The notes under the pieces were generated by a model. That model made no database searches, had not been told where the DNA came from, and was given only the letters and a program-made list of their open reading frames with translations. Below, piece after piece: positions 10,042 to 18,579 of a stretch of 64,000 nucleotides of DNA. A program made the position numbers and the translations under genes. Source of the DNA: Aquipuribacter sp. SD81 (GTDB lineage Bacteria; Actinomycetota; Actinomycetes; Actinomycetales; JBBAYJ01); the NCBI RefSeq assembly GCF_037153975.1, contig NZ_JBBAYJ010000002.1, forward strand, positions 62,001 through 126,000, written 5' to 3'. The stretch's first letter is position 1. Every line of letters starts with the position of its first letter.

Positions 10042-11553
10042 CTAGCGCGGCGCGGGGACGGGGTCGGCGAGCACGACCCGGTCCCGGCCCGCGGCCTTGG
10101 CCGCGTACAGGGCGGCGTCGGCCGCGGCGAGCAGCCGAGCGGCGTCCTGCCCGGGTCGCAGCTGCGCGATGCCGGCGCTCACGCTCACGCGCACCGTGCC
10201 GTCGCGCGCCGGGACCACGACCCCGCCGCACCGCCGTCGCAGGTCCTCGACCCGGTCGTGGGCCCGGCCCGCGGTCAGGCCGGGCAGGACGAGGACGAAC
10301 TCCTCACCGCCCAGGCGCGCGGCGACCCCGTCGGCGCCGGCGGCGGCCTGCAGCAGGCGCGACAGGGCGACGAGCACCTCGTCGCCGACGAGGTGCCCGT
10401 GGGCGTCGTTCACCGCCTTGAAGTGGTCGACGTCGACGACCGCGAGCGACAGCACGGCGTGCTCGGCGACCGCGGCGGCGAGCACCTGCTCGAGGTGGCG
10501 CCGGTTGTGCAGGCCGGTGAGCCCGTCCCGGAGGGCCTGCTCCGCGAGCTCGCCCCGCAGCCGCTCGACCTCGGTGACGTCACGGGCCACGACGACCCAG
10601 CCGGTGCGTGCGCCGCCGGCCACGACGGGGGTGACGCGCACGTCGACGACGGAGCCGTCCGGTCGCAGCACCGAGCGGGTCCCCTCGGCCTCGACGGCCA
10701 CGACGAGGTCCTCGTCCACGACGTCGCGCCAGTGGCGCCCGACCACGTGCGAGCGCCGGCTGCCGACGCCCGCCAGCATGCGCAGCGCGGCGGGGTTGAC
10801 GTCGACGATGCGGCCGAGCGCGTCGACCACGACCACGCCGTCGCTGAGGGCCTGCAGCACCTGCGGCGTGGTGATGGGCGCGCTGCGGAACCGGGGGCTC
10901 CAGCGGTCGACCCAGAACCACAGCATCGCCGTGACGACGAAGAGCGGGGCGGTGAGGTCGCGCTGGCCGCCGCCGGCGCCGAGGACGCTCACGGCGTTGC
11001 CGCACACGGGCGGCAGCACCGCCCCGACGGCGAGCAGGTAGTGCAGCCGGTGCCCGGAGACCGCCCGGCCGGCGGCCACGAGCAGCGCGACCAGGCCCCA
11101 GCCGAGCAGGGCGTAGCAGTACAGGGTGTGGGCCCAGAACCCGAGCCCGAAGACCACCACGAGACCGGTCGGCTCCGTGCGGACCTCCTCGACCACGAGG
11201 CCGGTCCATGCGTCGGTGAGCAGCGCGAGCGAGAGCAGGACCGGGTGGACCGACAGCAGCCGGACGCTCCGGCCGCTCGGGCGGCGCCCCGCGAGCGACA
11301 GGCAGAACCAGGCGCCCGCCGTCGCCTGCACCGCGGCCGCCGCCACGATGACCCGCGTGACCGCGGCGGCCGCGGCGACGCCGGGCACGTGCGACAGCGC
11401 GATGCTGAGCAGCGCCCACGTGGCCGCGGACAGCATGACGACGGCAAGGGACCGCGAGCTCATCGCCGACCGGCGGCCGAGGAGCAGGAACGCCCCGGTC
11501 GCGCCGGCGACGAGCGCCGTCGCGAGGCACGCGAGGTCGAGGACGTCGAGCAC
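10042..11553 (-). CDS. Membrane-bound GGDEF diguanylate cyclase with PAS domain
   Basis: 503 aa. An N-terminal set of about seven to eight membrane helices, resembling the histidine-kinase N-terminal 7TM region, is followed by a PAS domain from about residue 230 (SDGVVVVDALGRIVDVNPAA). The C-terminal GGDEF domain has the active-site motif GGEEF near residue 414, so it is predicted to make cyclic di-GMP from two GTP. No EAL domain is present. The GTG at 11553 was chosen because AGGAG lies 9-13 nt upstream; an in-frame extension to 11631 has no ribosome site. It is a monocistronic gene convergent with acs. Confidence 0.88.
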   Translation of the reverse strand: MLDVLDLACLATALVAGATGAFLLLGRRSAMSSRSLAVVMLSAATWALLSIALSHVPGVAAAAAVTRVIVAAAAVQATAGAWFCLSLAGRRPSGRSVRLLSVHPVLLSLALLTDAWTGLVVEEVRTEPTGLVVVFGLGFWAHTLYCYALLGWGLVALLVAAGRAVSGHRLHYLLAVGAVLPPVCGNAVSVLGAGGGQRDLTAPLFVVTAMLWFWVDRWSPRFRSAPITTPQVLQALSDGVVVVDALGRIVDVNPAALRMLAGVGSRRSHVVGRHWRDVVDEDLVVAVEAEGTRSVLRPDGSVVDVRVTPVVAGGARTGWVVVARDVTEVERLRGELAEQALRDGLTGLHNRRHLEQVLAAAVAEHAVLSLAVVDVDHFKAVNDAHGHLVGDEVLVALSRLLQAAAGADGVAARLGGEEFVLVLPGLTAGRAHDRVEDLRRRCGGVVVPARDGTVRVSVSAGIAQLRPGQDAARLLAAADAALYAAKAAGRDRVVLADPVPAPR

Positions 11554-11650
11554 CGTCCACCGCCTCTCCTGCGCCGAGCACCCGTCGAGGTGGCGATCGG
11601 CAGGTCGGGGGCCGGGTCTGAGCCGCCTCACCCGGAGGGACGTGCCCGAA

Positions 11651-11680
11651 GGGGGAGCGGCCGGTCGAGGCCGCTCCCCC
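11651..11680 (-). terminator. Strong hairpin downstream of secreted protein gene
   Basis: Perfect 12-bp arms GGGGGAGCGGCC and GGCCGCTCCCCC with a 6-nt loop sit just after the stop of the secreted protein gene, which reads leftward. There is no U-tract, as is common in high-GC actinomycetes. Confidence 0.7.
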
Positions 11681-11686
11681 GCTCGG

Positions 11687-12478
11687 TCAGTCCTCCGCGT
11701 GGGTGCGACCGCCGGAGGCGAAGTAGGACACGCAGTCGCCCTGGTTGACGAACCGGTCGGCGGCGAAGTTGCTCGCCCAGCCGCCGTCCCGGCAGTCCGC
11801 CTTCGAGTACGTGCGCGGCTCGAAGTCGTACGTGGTGCCGGCGACGGTCAGCCCGTCGACCGCGGCCAGCAGACCGGCGTTGCCGCTGCCGGCATTGACC
11901 CCGAACGCCTCGATGACGGCGTCCGGGTTCGCGTCGATGATGCTCCGGAGGCTCACGAAGGAGTCGAAGGCGCTCGGCATGCCCGGGAAGGACCGGGTGG
12001 ACCACCACGACGCGTCCGCACCGGCGTCCCAGCGCTGCCAGACGCCGTCGGCGACCTGGCCCGGGTAGGAGTACGTCGGCTCGAACACGAGGGTCGCGAA
12101 GCCGCCGTCGGCCGGGCCGTTGTGGTCGATGACGACGTTGATCGCCGGGACCTGCTCGCCCGAGCCGCTGACGCGGTACGTCCAGTAGGACGCGTCGGCA
12201 AGGGCCGACAACGGCAGGTCCGCGGCGGTGAGCATCTGCACCTTGTCGGAGTCGCCGGGGGTGGACAGCTGGAGCGCGCCGTCACCGAGCCCCGCGGGGG
12301 CGCCGTACTCGGTGACGAAGGCCAGAGCACCGTCGCCCCGCTGGTCGCCGGTCGTCCACGTGGACGTCAGGGAGGTCTCGTCGACGACGGTCGTGCCGGC
12401 GGCGGACGCGGTCGGGGCGAGGGCGAGGGCCGCGAGGCCCAGGGTGACAGCGGCGACGGCGCCGCGGACGGAACGCAT
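11687..12478 (-). CDS. Secreted protein with C-terminal Cys-containing tail motif
   Basis: 263 aa. ATG at 12478 is preceded by GGAGG and opens a clear signal peptide ending ALAPTASA-A. The body is rich in beta-type, Trp/Tyr-containing sequence, resembling extracellular concanavalin-like or adhesin-type domains. The last 40 residues contain KADCRDGGW and NQGDCVSYFAS, a two-Cys tail motif recurrent in actinobacterial secreted proteins. No enzyme signature is recognised. It has its own promoter region and a strong terminator, so it is probably monocistronic. Confidence 0.75.
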   Translation of the reverse strand: MRSVRGAVAAVTLGLAALALAPTASAAGTTVVDETSLTSTWTTGDQRGDGALAFVTEYGAPAGLGDGALQLSTPGDSDKVQMLTAADLPLSALADASYWTYRVSGSGEQVPAINVVIDHNGPADGGFATLVFEPTYSYPGQVADGVWQRWDAGADASWWSTRSFPGMPSAFDSFVSLRSIIDANPDAVIEAFGVNAGSGNAGLLAAVDGLTVAGTTYDFEPRTYSKADCRDGGWASNFAADRFVNQGDCVSYFASGGRTHAED

Positions 12479-12659
12479 GGTTCGAGGTCCTCCAGATGGG
12501 GTCGGTCGTCCGTGAGGGTCACGGACCCCAGCACCCAACCAGCGAGACCGGACACATGGGTCGAGTTCCGTCGAACCCGGGACGGGCACGGCGCTCCGGT
12601 GCTATCCGACCTCGCCGCGACGACGAGCACCCGGGCGGTCCCGCTGCGAGGGTGGGGGC

Positions 12660-13583
12660 GTGCCCGACACACCCAGCGGTCCCGTCGTCGTCGTCACCGG
12701 GGCGAACGGACTCGTCGGCGCGCGCGTGTGCGCGCTGCTCACCGAGCGCGGCGCCGCGGTGCGCGCGGTGGTGAGGCGTCCCGGCACCGCGCCGGGCGGC
12801 CCGGGGGTCGAGGAGCACGTCGGCGACTTCGCGGACCCGGCGCTGGCCGCCCGCGTCGTCGACGGGGCGGACGCCGTCGTCACGACGGTGCACCCGATGG
12901 GCTCCGACCGCGCCGTCCAGCAGCAGGTGGCGGTCGAGGGGACGCCCGCGCTCGCCCGCGCGGCCCGCGACGCCGGCGTGACCCGTCTCGTCCACCTGTC
13001 CACGGCCGGGGTGTACGACCGCTCGCCGGGCGTCGGCGACGTCGAGGAGGGCTCAGCGCTGGTCGGCGAGGACGGCGGCGACTACGCCGTCACCAAGCGC
13101 GACACCGACGCCGCGCTCGCGGCGCTCGACGGCCTCACGACGGTCCTCGTCCGGCCGCCGGCGATCCTCGGCTCCGGCCCGACGTCGGTGTGGAACGCCC
13201 TGCGGCCCGCGTCCGTGCGCGACGGCGAGCGGGCCGCCAACCCGGCGAAGTCCTTCGCCTGGGTGCACGTCGACGACCTCGCCCGGGCCGTCGCCGACCT
13301 CGCGACCGGCGTCGTCGCGACCGCCGACGACCCGGCACGCGGCCCGGTGCCGGGCAGCGCGACACCCCTGCTCGTGGCCGGCGGGCCCGCCACGTGGCGG
13401 GAGTACCACGGCGCGGTCTGCGAGGCGCTCGGCGTGGACCCCGAGTGGACCGACGAGCCGGTGTGGACCGGCCGGGTCAGGACCGGGCGCGCGGCGGCGT
13501 GGGGCTGGACGCCGTCGGTGGACCTGGCGGCGGCGCTGGCCGAGCTGCGTCGCGACGTCCGCGCCGCTCCGCCGCCCGGCTGA
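12660..13583 (+). CDS. NAD(P)-dependent epimerase/dehydratase family protein
   Basis: 307 aa extended short-chain dehydrogenase. The Rossmann motif VTGANGLVGARV lies at the N-terminus, a VHLSTAGVYD segment sits where the active-site Ser is expected, and YAVTKRD supplies the YxxxK catalytic pair. This is the fold of NAD-dependent sugar epimerases and of atypical SDRs such as flavonoid reductases. The substrate is not evident. GTG start. The last 107 bp overlap the convergent VanZ-like gene. Confidence 0.82.
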   Translation: MPDTPSGPVVVVTGANGLVGARVCALLTERGAAVRAVVRRPGTAPGGPGVEEHVGDFADPALAARVVDGADAVVTTVHPMGSDRAVQQQVAVEGTPALARAARDAGVTRLVHLSTAGVYDRSPGVGDVEEGSALVGEDGGDYAVTKRDTDAALAALDGLTTVLVRPPAILGSGPTSVWNALRPASVRDGERAANPAKSFAWVHVDDLARAVADLATGVVATADDPARGPVPGSATPLLVAGGPATWREYHGAVCEALGVDPEWTDEPVWTGRVRTGRAAAWGWTPSVDLAAALAELRRDVRAAPPPG

Positions 13584-14055
13584 GGGCGAGGCTCGCGACC
13601 GCGAGGACGCACCCGAGCAACGCCCCCAGCGCGTTCATGGCGACGTCGTTGGTGTCGCAGGCCCGGCCTAGCCGGCGCAGCAGCCCCTGGACGACCTCGA
13701 TGCCGACGGAGCACAGCACCGCCGCGGCGAGCACCCGCCACGGCCGCCGGCTCGCCACGCCCGCCAGGTAGGCGAGCGGGACGAAGAGCGCGACGTTGGC
13801 GACCGCCTCCACCGCTCCCGGCGACGGCAGCGTGAGGCCGACGAGGCACTCCCGCGCGTTGGACGGCTCGGCCTCCGGCACGAGCGTGAGGACGAGGACG
13901 ACGACCGCCCACGCCCCGGCCAGCAGCCACGCCACCACGCGCCCCCACCGGCCGAGGCGCAGCAGCGCGTGCCCGAGTCCCGCGCACAGGGCGACCGCGA
14001 CCCCGACGCCGGGCAGGACCAGCTCGCGGTGCAGGACGAGCCAGGTGGCGATCAC
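13477..14055 (-). CDS. VanZ-like membrane protein
   Basis: 192 aa with about four to five membrane helices. The segments LTLVPEAEPSNARECL, NVALFVPLAYL, GIEVVQGLL and DTNDVAMNALGALLG are typical of the VanZ family, linked in some bacteria to teicoplanin tolerance. The C-terminal 25-30 residues are Pro/Arg/Ala rich and lie antisense to the end of the epimerase-like gene, so they are probably a low-complexity tail. The ATG start precedes the first helix directly. Confidence 0.82.
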   Translation of the reverse strand: MIATWLVLHRELVLPGVGVAVALCAGLGHALLRLGRWGRVVAWLLAGAWAVVVLVLTLVPEAEPSNARECLVGLTLPSPGAVEAVANVALFVPLAYLAGVASRRPWRVLAAAVLCSVGIEVVQGLLRRLGRACDTNDVAMNALGALLGCVLAVASLALSRAAERRGRRDAARPAPPPGPPTASSPTPPRARS

Positions 14056-14185
14056 CGCGGGAGCCTACGGCGCACGGCGGCCCGGTCGGCTCGGGTCGGC
14101 CGCGACGTCCCCCGCACGACCCGCTCGGGGTCCTCCCCGGCCGCGGCTCGGGACGGTCCGGTGCCCGTCCCGAGCCGGCGGTCGC

Positions 14186-14926
14186 TCAGCCCCCCGCCTG
14201 CCGCAGCGCCCCCGCGAGCGCCTCGGGCGTCCGCGCGGTCGTGGGCTGGCCGTCGACCCAGACGGTCGGGGTGCCGCCGACGCCCAGCTGCTGCGCCTGC
14301 TGGGTCGAGCGGGCCACCCACCCGGCGTACCGGGTCTCCTCGATGCACAGCCGGACCGCCTCGCTCGCTCCCGCGCCGAGCGCGACCTCGGCGAGCGCGG
14401 CGTCGTCGAGGCCGGGGCCGCCCTCGGCGGGCTGCGCCGCGTACAGCGCGTCGACGACGTCGACCGCCGTGGCCGGGCCGTCGGTGTCGGCCACGCACAT
14501 GACGGCCGACGCGGCGCGGGTGGAGTACTCGGTGCCGGCGCTCAGACGGTCGAGGATCGCGATCGGGCGGTAGTCGACCGTCGCCTCGCCGGAGGCCTCC
14601 AGCCCCCGCAGGTACTCCCCGCTCGTCTCCTCCAGCTGCCGGCAGGCCGGGCACAGCAGGTCGAGGTACACCGTGAGCACGGGTCCGCCGTCGCCGACGG
14701 CGACGCCGCCGGTCTCGTCGAGGCCGGCGGCGGGCGAGCCGGCCCACTCCTGGGTGGTCGTGCCGCCCGGCTCGAGCCCGGCGAGCGCGTCCCGGTCGCG
14801 GGCGGCGAGCGCGATGACGGTGACGGTCGTCGCGACGAGTGCGAGCACGACGAGCGAGACGACGACCACGAGGGTGCGGCTGCCGGAGCGCAGGTCGGTC
14901 GCTCCCCCGTTGCGCGGCCGGCTCAC
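14186..14926 (-). CDS. Membrane-anchored DsbA-like thioredoxin-fold protein
   Basis: 246 aa. A signal-anchor helix at about residues 20-42 is followed by an extracellular thioredoxin fold with the redox motif CPAC in LDLLCPACRQLEE and the cis-Pro loop GGTPTVWVDG. The arrangement is that of actinobacterial DsbA/DsbG-like thiol oxidoreductases that fold secreted proteins. Two extra Cys (VMCVAD and RLCIEE) could form a structural bridge. The GTG at 14926 overlaps the stop of a 23-codon upstream ORF (GTGA), so translation is probably coupled to it. The membrane protein upstream on the same strand may belong to the same transcript. Confidence 0.88.
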   Translation of the reverse strand: MSRPRNGGATDLRSGSRTLVVVVSLVVLALVATTVTVIALAARDRDALAGLEPGGTTTQEWAGSPAAGLDETGGVAVGDGGPVLTVYLDLLCPACRQLEETSGEYLRGLEASGEATVDYRPIAILDRLSAGTEYSTRAASAVMCVADTDGPATAVDVVDALYAAQPAEGGPGLDDAALAEVALGAGASEAVRLCIEETRYAGWVARSTQQAQQLGVGGTPTVWVDGQPTTARTPEALAGALRQAGG

Positions 14927-14994
14927 GTGAGCGCCTGCCCGTCGGGGGTGGCGTCGGTTCGGGGCAGGACGGGTCCTGCGGGTCGGGTGTCCAT
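14923..14994 (-). CDS. Short coupled upstream ORF (23 aa)
   Basis: A 23-codon ORF begins at ATG 14994 with a strong GGAGGAG Shine-Dalgarno 7 nt upstream. It ends in a TGA that overlaps the GTG of the DsbA-like gene. The DsbA-like gene itself shows no comparable ribosome site. The peptide starts MDTRPAGP and is hydrophilic with no known domain. It is best read as a leader that delivers ribosomes to the downstream start, though it could be a genuine small protein. Confidence 0.5.
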   Translation of the reverse strand: MDTRPAGPVLPRTDATPDGQALT

Positions 14995-15116
14995 GGGCGT
15001 GCTCCTCCGCTGTCGGGCGGCGCGCTCGTGCGTCGCCGCCGGCGTCCCGGCGCGCGGGCGCGAGCCGGGGCAGGTCCTCCCGGCGCCGCGGGGCCCCGAC
15101 GGGGCGGGCGGGCGGG

Positions 15117-15761
15117 TCAGACCGGGAGCGGAGGACCGCGGGTGGGGGCCGGACCCCGGCGGGGCCCGGTGGCGGGCCGCGGCGCCCGGACGGCCGGGAC
15201 CGGTCGGCGCCCGGGCACCGCGACCGTGGGCGTCGCCGGACGGGGCCGGACCCGGAACAGGCCCGCCACGGCTTCGAGGAGCCGCTGTGCCCGCGCGAGC
15301 ACCGCGGCGGTGACGAGGGTCGCGGCCGCGTGCGCGAGCAGCATGAGCGGTGAGGGCAGGACGTGCAGGTGCACGGCGTCCGCGGCCCTGCCCGCGGCCG
15401 CACCGCACGAGGCGACCGCGGGGACGGCGGCGAACACGCCACCCGGGTCGGCGGCGGAGGCCCCACGCGGCGCGTAGCAGTGGGTCCCGGCGGCGGCGCC
15501 GGCCGCGACGGCGACGTGGGACAGGTGCACGAGCAGCTGCCCGCCGCCGAGCAGGACGACGAGGCGACCGGGGGTCGTGGCCCGGGGCGCGAGCACGAGG
15601 GCCGCACCCGCCACGACGACGAGCGCGAGGAGCCAGCCCGTGGCGCCGGAGCCGGCGCCGGCGGCGACGTGCGCGGCGGAGGCGAGGGCGACGACGAGCG
15701 CCGCGGCGCCGCCCGCGCGGGCAGCGCGGGAGGCGACGTCGCGCCACGACCGCACCCGCAC
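15117..15761 (-). CDS. Hypothetical integral membrane protein
   Basis: 214 aa, about four to five membrane helices followed by an Arg/Pro-rich cytoplasmic tail of roughly 45 residues. Conserved-looking His residues occur in LLVHLSHVAVAAG and in VHLHVLPSPLMLLAHAAA, and two Cys in HCYAPRG and ASCGAAAG face the same side. Such His/Cys placement in membrane helices hints at metal or redox partners, and the next gene is a DsbA-like protein. No family is recognised with confidence. Confidence 0.65.
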   Translation of the reverse strand: MRVRSWRDVASRAARAGGAAALVVALASAAHVAAGAGSGATGWLLALVVVAGAALVLAPRATTPGRLVVLLGGGQLLVHLSHVAVAAGAAAGTHCYAPRGASAADPGGVFAAVPAVASCGAAAGRAADAVHLHVLPSPLMLLAHAAATLVTAAVLARAQRLLEAVAGLFRVRPRPATPTVAVPGRRPVPAVRAPRPATGPRRGPAPTRGPPLPV

Positions 15762-15821
15762 GCTCCGGAGCCTACGTGAGCCGGCTGGGGCGGGACCGGG
15801 CGCCGAGGCTCGGCCGCCGGG

Positions 15822-15886
15822 GCTGCGCCGTCGCGCTACGCCGTCGCGCTACGCCGTCGCGCTACGCCGTCGCGCTACGCCGTCGC
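15822..15886. repeat. 13-bp tandem repeat, five units
   Basis: Five head-to-tail copies of GCTACGCCGTCGC; the first copy has a single A-to-G change. The repeat starts in the sequence after the aminotransferase gene and runs through its stop codon (15875-15877), so the last codons of that gene are part of unit 5. A 13-bp period is not a multiple of three, so the repeat carries TAG in shifting frames on the minus strand. Confidence 0.95.
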
Positions 15887-17089
15887 GCGCAGCCGGCGGA
15901 CCCCCTCGTCCAGCACCTCGTCGCGCTTGCCGAAGGTGAAGCGGACGAGGTGGCGTCCCTCGCCGCGCGTCGCGTAGAAGACCTGCATCGGCACCGCCGC
16001 CACCCCCGCCCGCTCCGGCAGCGCGCGGCAGAAGGCGAGCCCGTCGTGCCCGTCGGGCAGCGGCCCGTCGGGATCGGCGCCGAGGACCGGGCGGATGTCC
16101 GCGGCGAGGAAGTACGTGCCCTGCGAGCGCTCGACGGCGAAGCCCGCCTCGCGCAGGCCGCTCGCGAGCCGGTCGCGCTTGGCGCGCATGCTGCTCACGA
16201 GCCCGTCGAAGTAGTCGTCGCCCAGGCCGAGCGCGACGGCGACGGCCGGCTGGAACGGCGCCCCGTTGGTGTACGTGAGGTACTGCTTGACCCGCATGAG
16301 CGCGCCCACGAGAGGCGCCGGACCGCACACCCAGCCGATCTTCCAGCCCGTGCAGGAGAACGTCTTGCCCGCCGAGGACACGACGAGCGTGCGCTCGCGC
16401 ATGCCCTCGAGGGTCGCGAGCGGGACGTGCCCGGCCCCGTCGACGCCGTCGAGCACGAGGTGCTCGTAGACCTCGTCGGTGACGGCGAGCACGTCGTGTG
16501 TGGTGCACAGCTCGGCGACGAGTGCGAGCTCCGCGCGCGACAGCACGGTCCCGGTGGGGTTGTGCGGGCTGTTGAGCAGCACGAGGCGGGTGCGCGGGCC
16601 GAACGCGGCCCGCAGGTCGGCCTCGGCGAAGCCGAAGCGCCCGTCGGGGCCCGGACGCAGCGGCACCGGGCGCACGACGGCCCCGGCGAGGGCGATCGAG
16701 GCCGCGTAGGAGTCGTAGAGCGGGTCGAGGACGACCACCTCGTCGCCCGCCTCGCAGAACGCGAGGACGGCGGCGGTGACGGCCTCTGTCGCCCCGGCCG
16801 TCACGACGACCTCGCTGCCGGGGTCGTAGTCGAGGCCGTACCAGCGGCGCTGGTGGGCGGCGACCGCCTCTCGCAGCTGCGGGGTGCCCGGGCCGGGCGG
16901 GTACTGGTTGACGCCGTCGCGGATCGCGCGCTGCGCCGCCTCGAGCATCTCCGGCGGCCCGTCGAAGTCGGGGAAGCCCTGCCCGAGGTTGACCGCTCCC
17001 GTCGCGGCGGCGAGCGCCGACATCTCGGCGAAGATCGTGGTGCCGAAGCCGCGCATGCGGGCGACGAGCGGGTCGACGTCGACGGGCAT
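15875..17089 (-). CDS. PLP-dependent aminotransferase (class I/II)
   Basis: 404 aa fold-type I aminotransferase. N-terminal substrate helix MRGFGTTIFAEMSALA, Asn in LLNSPHNPTG, Asp-Tyr pair in AVTDEVYEHL, and the PLP lysine in SSAGKTFSCTGWKIGW near residue 240. This subgroup contains N-succinyldiaminopimelate aminotransferase (DapC-like) and methionine or kynurenine aminotransferases, so the amino acid is uncertain. ATG at 17089 follows GGAGG with unusually short spacing. The C-terminus ends inside a 13-bp tandem repeat, and copy-number change there would alter the stop context. Confidence 0.88.
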   Translation of the reverse strand: MPVDVDPLVARMRGFGTTIFAEMSALAAATGAVNLGQGFPDFDGPPEMLEAAQRAIRDGVNQYPPGPGTPQLREAVAAHQRRWYGLDYDPGSEVVVTAGATEAVTAAVLAFCEAGDEVVVLDPLYDSYAASIALAGAVVRPVPLRPGPDGRFGFAEADLRAAFGPRTRLVLLNSPHNPTGTVLSRAELALVAELCTTHDVLAVTDEVYEHLVLDGVDGAGHVPLATLEGMRERTLVVSSAGKTFSCTGWKIGWVCGPAPLVGALMRVKQYLTYTNGAPFQPAVAVALGLGDDYFDGLVSSMRAKRDRLASGLREAGFAVERSQGTYFLAADIRPVLGADPDGPLPDGHDGLAFCRALPERAGVAAVPMQVFYATRGEGRHLVRFTFGKRDEVLDEGVRRLRATA

Positions 17090-17144
17090 GCCTCCGAGGC
17101 TAGCCCGGCCGGAAGTGGCACGATCCGTACGACGTCGAGGGGGT

Positions 17145-17342
17145 GTGCCGGTGGTCGGTCCCGACCTGTTCTTCCTGCCCGTGGTGGGGCTCGTGTGGCT
17201 GGTCGTGCTGGGTCTGCTCCTGCTCGGCCTGTACTGGGCGGTGCGCCTCGCGATCCGCCACGAGCGCGAGCGCGAGCGGCGCGTCGGCGGCGGGCGGCCT
17301 CCGGGACCGGGGTCCGCGGGAGGCCCGCCCGCCGCGACGTAG
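17145..17342 (+). CDS. Small single-pass membrane protein
   Basis: 65 aa. A hydrophobic helix, roughly residues 8-30 (LFFLPVVGLVWLVVLG and on), is followed by a highly charged RHERERERR stretch and a Gly/Pro tail. GTG start with GAGGGG just upstream. It is divergent from the aminotransferase gene by about 55 bp and convergent with the CsbD-like gene. No family is recognised. Confidence 0.6.
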   Translation: MPVVGPDLFFLPVVGLVWLVVLGLLLLGLYWAVRLAIRHERERERRVGGGRPPGPGSAGGPPAAT

Positions 17343-17349
17343 GACCTGC

Positions 17350-17526
17350 TCAGTCCTGGCGGAAGGCGTCCTTCACCTTCTCGCCACCCTGCTTGAGGTC
17401 GGCCTTCGACTGCTGCGCCTGACCCTCGGCCTCGAGGCGCTCGTTGTCGGTCACCTTGCCGACGGCCTCCTTGGCCTTGCCGATCAGCTTGTCGGCGGTG
17501 TTCCCGGCCTTGTCCGCGGTGCTCAT
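17350..17526 (-). CDS. CsbD-like stress protein
   Basis: 58 aa, hydrophilic and Lys/Glu/Ala rich. The repeated pattern DKAGNTADKLIGKAKEAVGK followed by DNERLEAEGQAQQ is the CsbD family core, which is induced in general stress in other bacteria and has no known catalytic role. ATG with AGGAG 6-7 nt upstream. The gene stands alone between a small membrane protein and a kinase gene. Confidence 0.88.
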   Translation of the reverse strand: MSTADKAGNTADKLIGKAKEAVGKVTDNERLEAEGQAQQSKADLKQGGEKVKDAFRQD

Positions 17527-17655
17527 GCTGTCTCCTCTCGACGGGTCCCCGGCGTCCACCGGGTGACGGTTCCGGGAGTGGGTCGCTCCAGCTGCCCGCA
17601 TCCGCACGCGCCCACTGTGTGACGTGCGTCATACGGTCCGACCGCGGGGCAGCGG

Positions 17656-18405
17656 CTAGGTCCCGGGGTCGTCGAGCCGGACGGGCGGCACGACCAGGTC
17701 CGCGCGCTCCCGCCCGGCCTCGACGAGCACGGCGTTGGCACCGTCGACGTCCCTCGCCCACGCGCGCGCCGCCTCCGGGCTGCGCCCGCCGGCCCGGTGG
17801 CGGTCCACGAGGCGGCGCAGGCGTTCGGTCTCCGCCGTGTCGCAGAACCACACCTCGTCCAGCTCGTGACGCACGTGGACCCACGGCTCCTCGCCGAGCA
17901 GCAGGTAGTTGCCCTCGACGACGACGAGGCGGGCGCCGGGCAGGACCGTGACCGCCCCGGCCACGCCCTCGTCGACCGTCCGGTCGAAGCCGGGTGCGTA
18001 CACGGTGTGCCGGGTCTCGGCGCGCAGGCGGCGCAGCAGCGCGAGGAAGCCCCAGCCGTCGAAGGTCTCCGGCGCACCCTTGCGCCCGCGCAGGCCGAGC
18101 CGGTCCAGCGTCGCGTTGGCCAGGTGGAAGCCGTCCATCGGCACGTGCACCGCGCGGGGCTCCGCGTCGGAGCCGCCGAGCGCGGCGTCGGCCCGCGCGG
18201 CGAGGGCGGCCGCGAGGGTGGTCTTGCCCGCACCCGGGCTGCCCGTGACGCCCAGCACCGCACGTCCCGGGTCCGCCGGGAGGAGCGCGAGGGCGCGGTC
18301 GAGGAGCGCGTCGAGGGTGTCAGGCAACGGCCCGGCTCCACGGCGTCGTGGTCGGTGCCGCCGCCCGTCCGTCCCGGTCGCTCGCCACGGCCACGATCGT
18401 GGCAC
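17656..18405 (-). CDS. P-loop nucleoside/sugar kinase family protein (uridine kinase-like)
   Basis: Up to 249 aa. Walker A GSPGAGKTT, then HVPMDGFHLANATLDRLG, a substrate-binding motif shared by uridine kinase, pantothenate kinase and the fructose kinase FrcK, then VVEGNYLLLG. It should phosphorylate a small hydroxylated substrate using ATP in the cytoplasm; whether that is a nucleoside or a sugar is not visible. The N-terminus is uncertain: a GTG at 18405 gives a 25-residue Arg-rich leader, whereas a TTG at 18327 starts right at the domain. Confidence 0.8.
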   Translation of the reverse strand: MPRSWPWRATGTDGRRHRPRRRGAGPLPDTLDALLDRALALLPADPGRAVLGVTGSPGAGKTTLAAALAARADAALGGSDAEPRAVHVPMDGFHLANATLDRLGLRGRKGAPETFDGWGFLALLRRLRAETRHTVYAPGFDRTVDEGVAGAVTVLPGARLVVVEGNYLLLGEEPWVHVRHELDEVWFCDTAETERLRRLVDRHRAGGRSPEAARAWARDVDGANAVLVEAGRERADLVVPPVRLDDPGT

Positions 18406-18579
18406 GGCCGGCGCCGACGACGGCTCAGCGCCCGGGCGAGGCGGAGCGGCTCGCGCTTCCTGTGTTCATGGGTGGCGAGGTCGACCGGCCGGCCCGGCGG
18501 CTCGCGGCACCGCCCGACGCAGGGCCGGCGGACGGGAGCGCCGGTGGGTCGGGCTACCCGGCGCACCCCGTGGCGGCCC

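Noticed and set aside
7022-10045. About 1000-codon forward frame over RNase Z and acetyl-CoA synthetase
   Set aside because: It is antisense or out of frame to two clear enzymes and is mostly Arg/Ala/Gly/Pro, as expected for a shadow frame.
11126-13771. Long forward frame over the GGDEF, secreted protein and epimerase genes
   Set aside because: No motif and composition of a shadow; the three genes beneath it are well supported.
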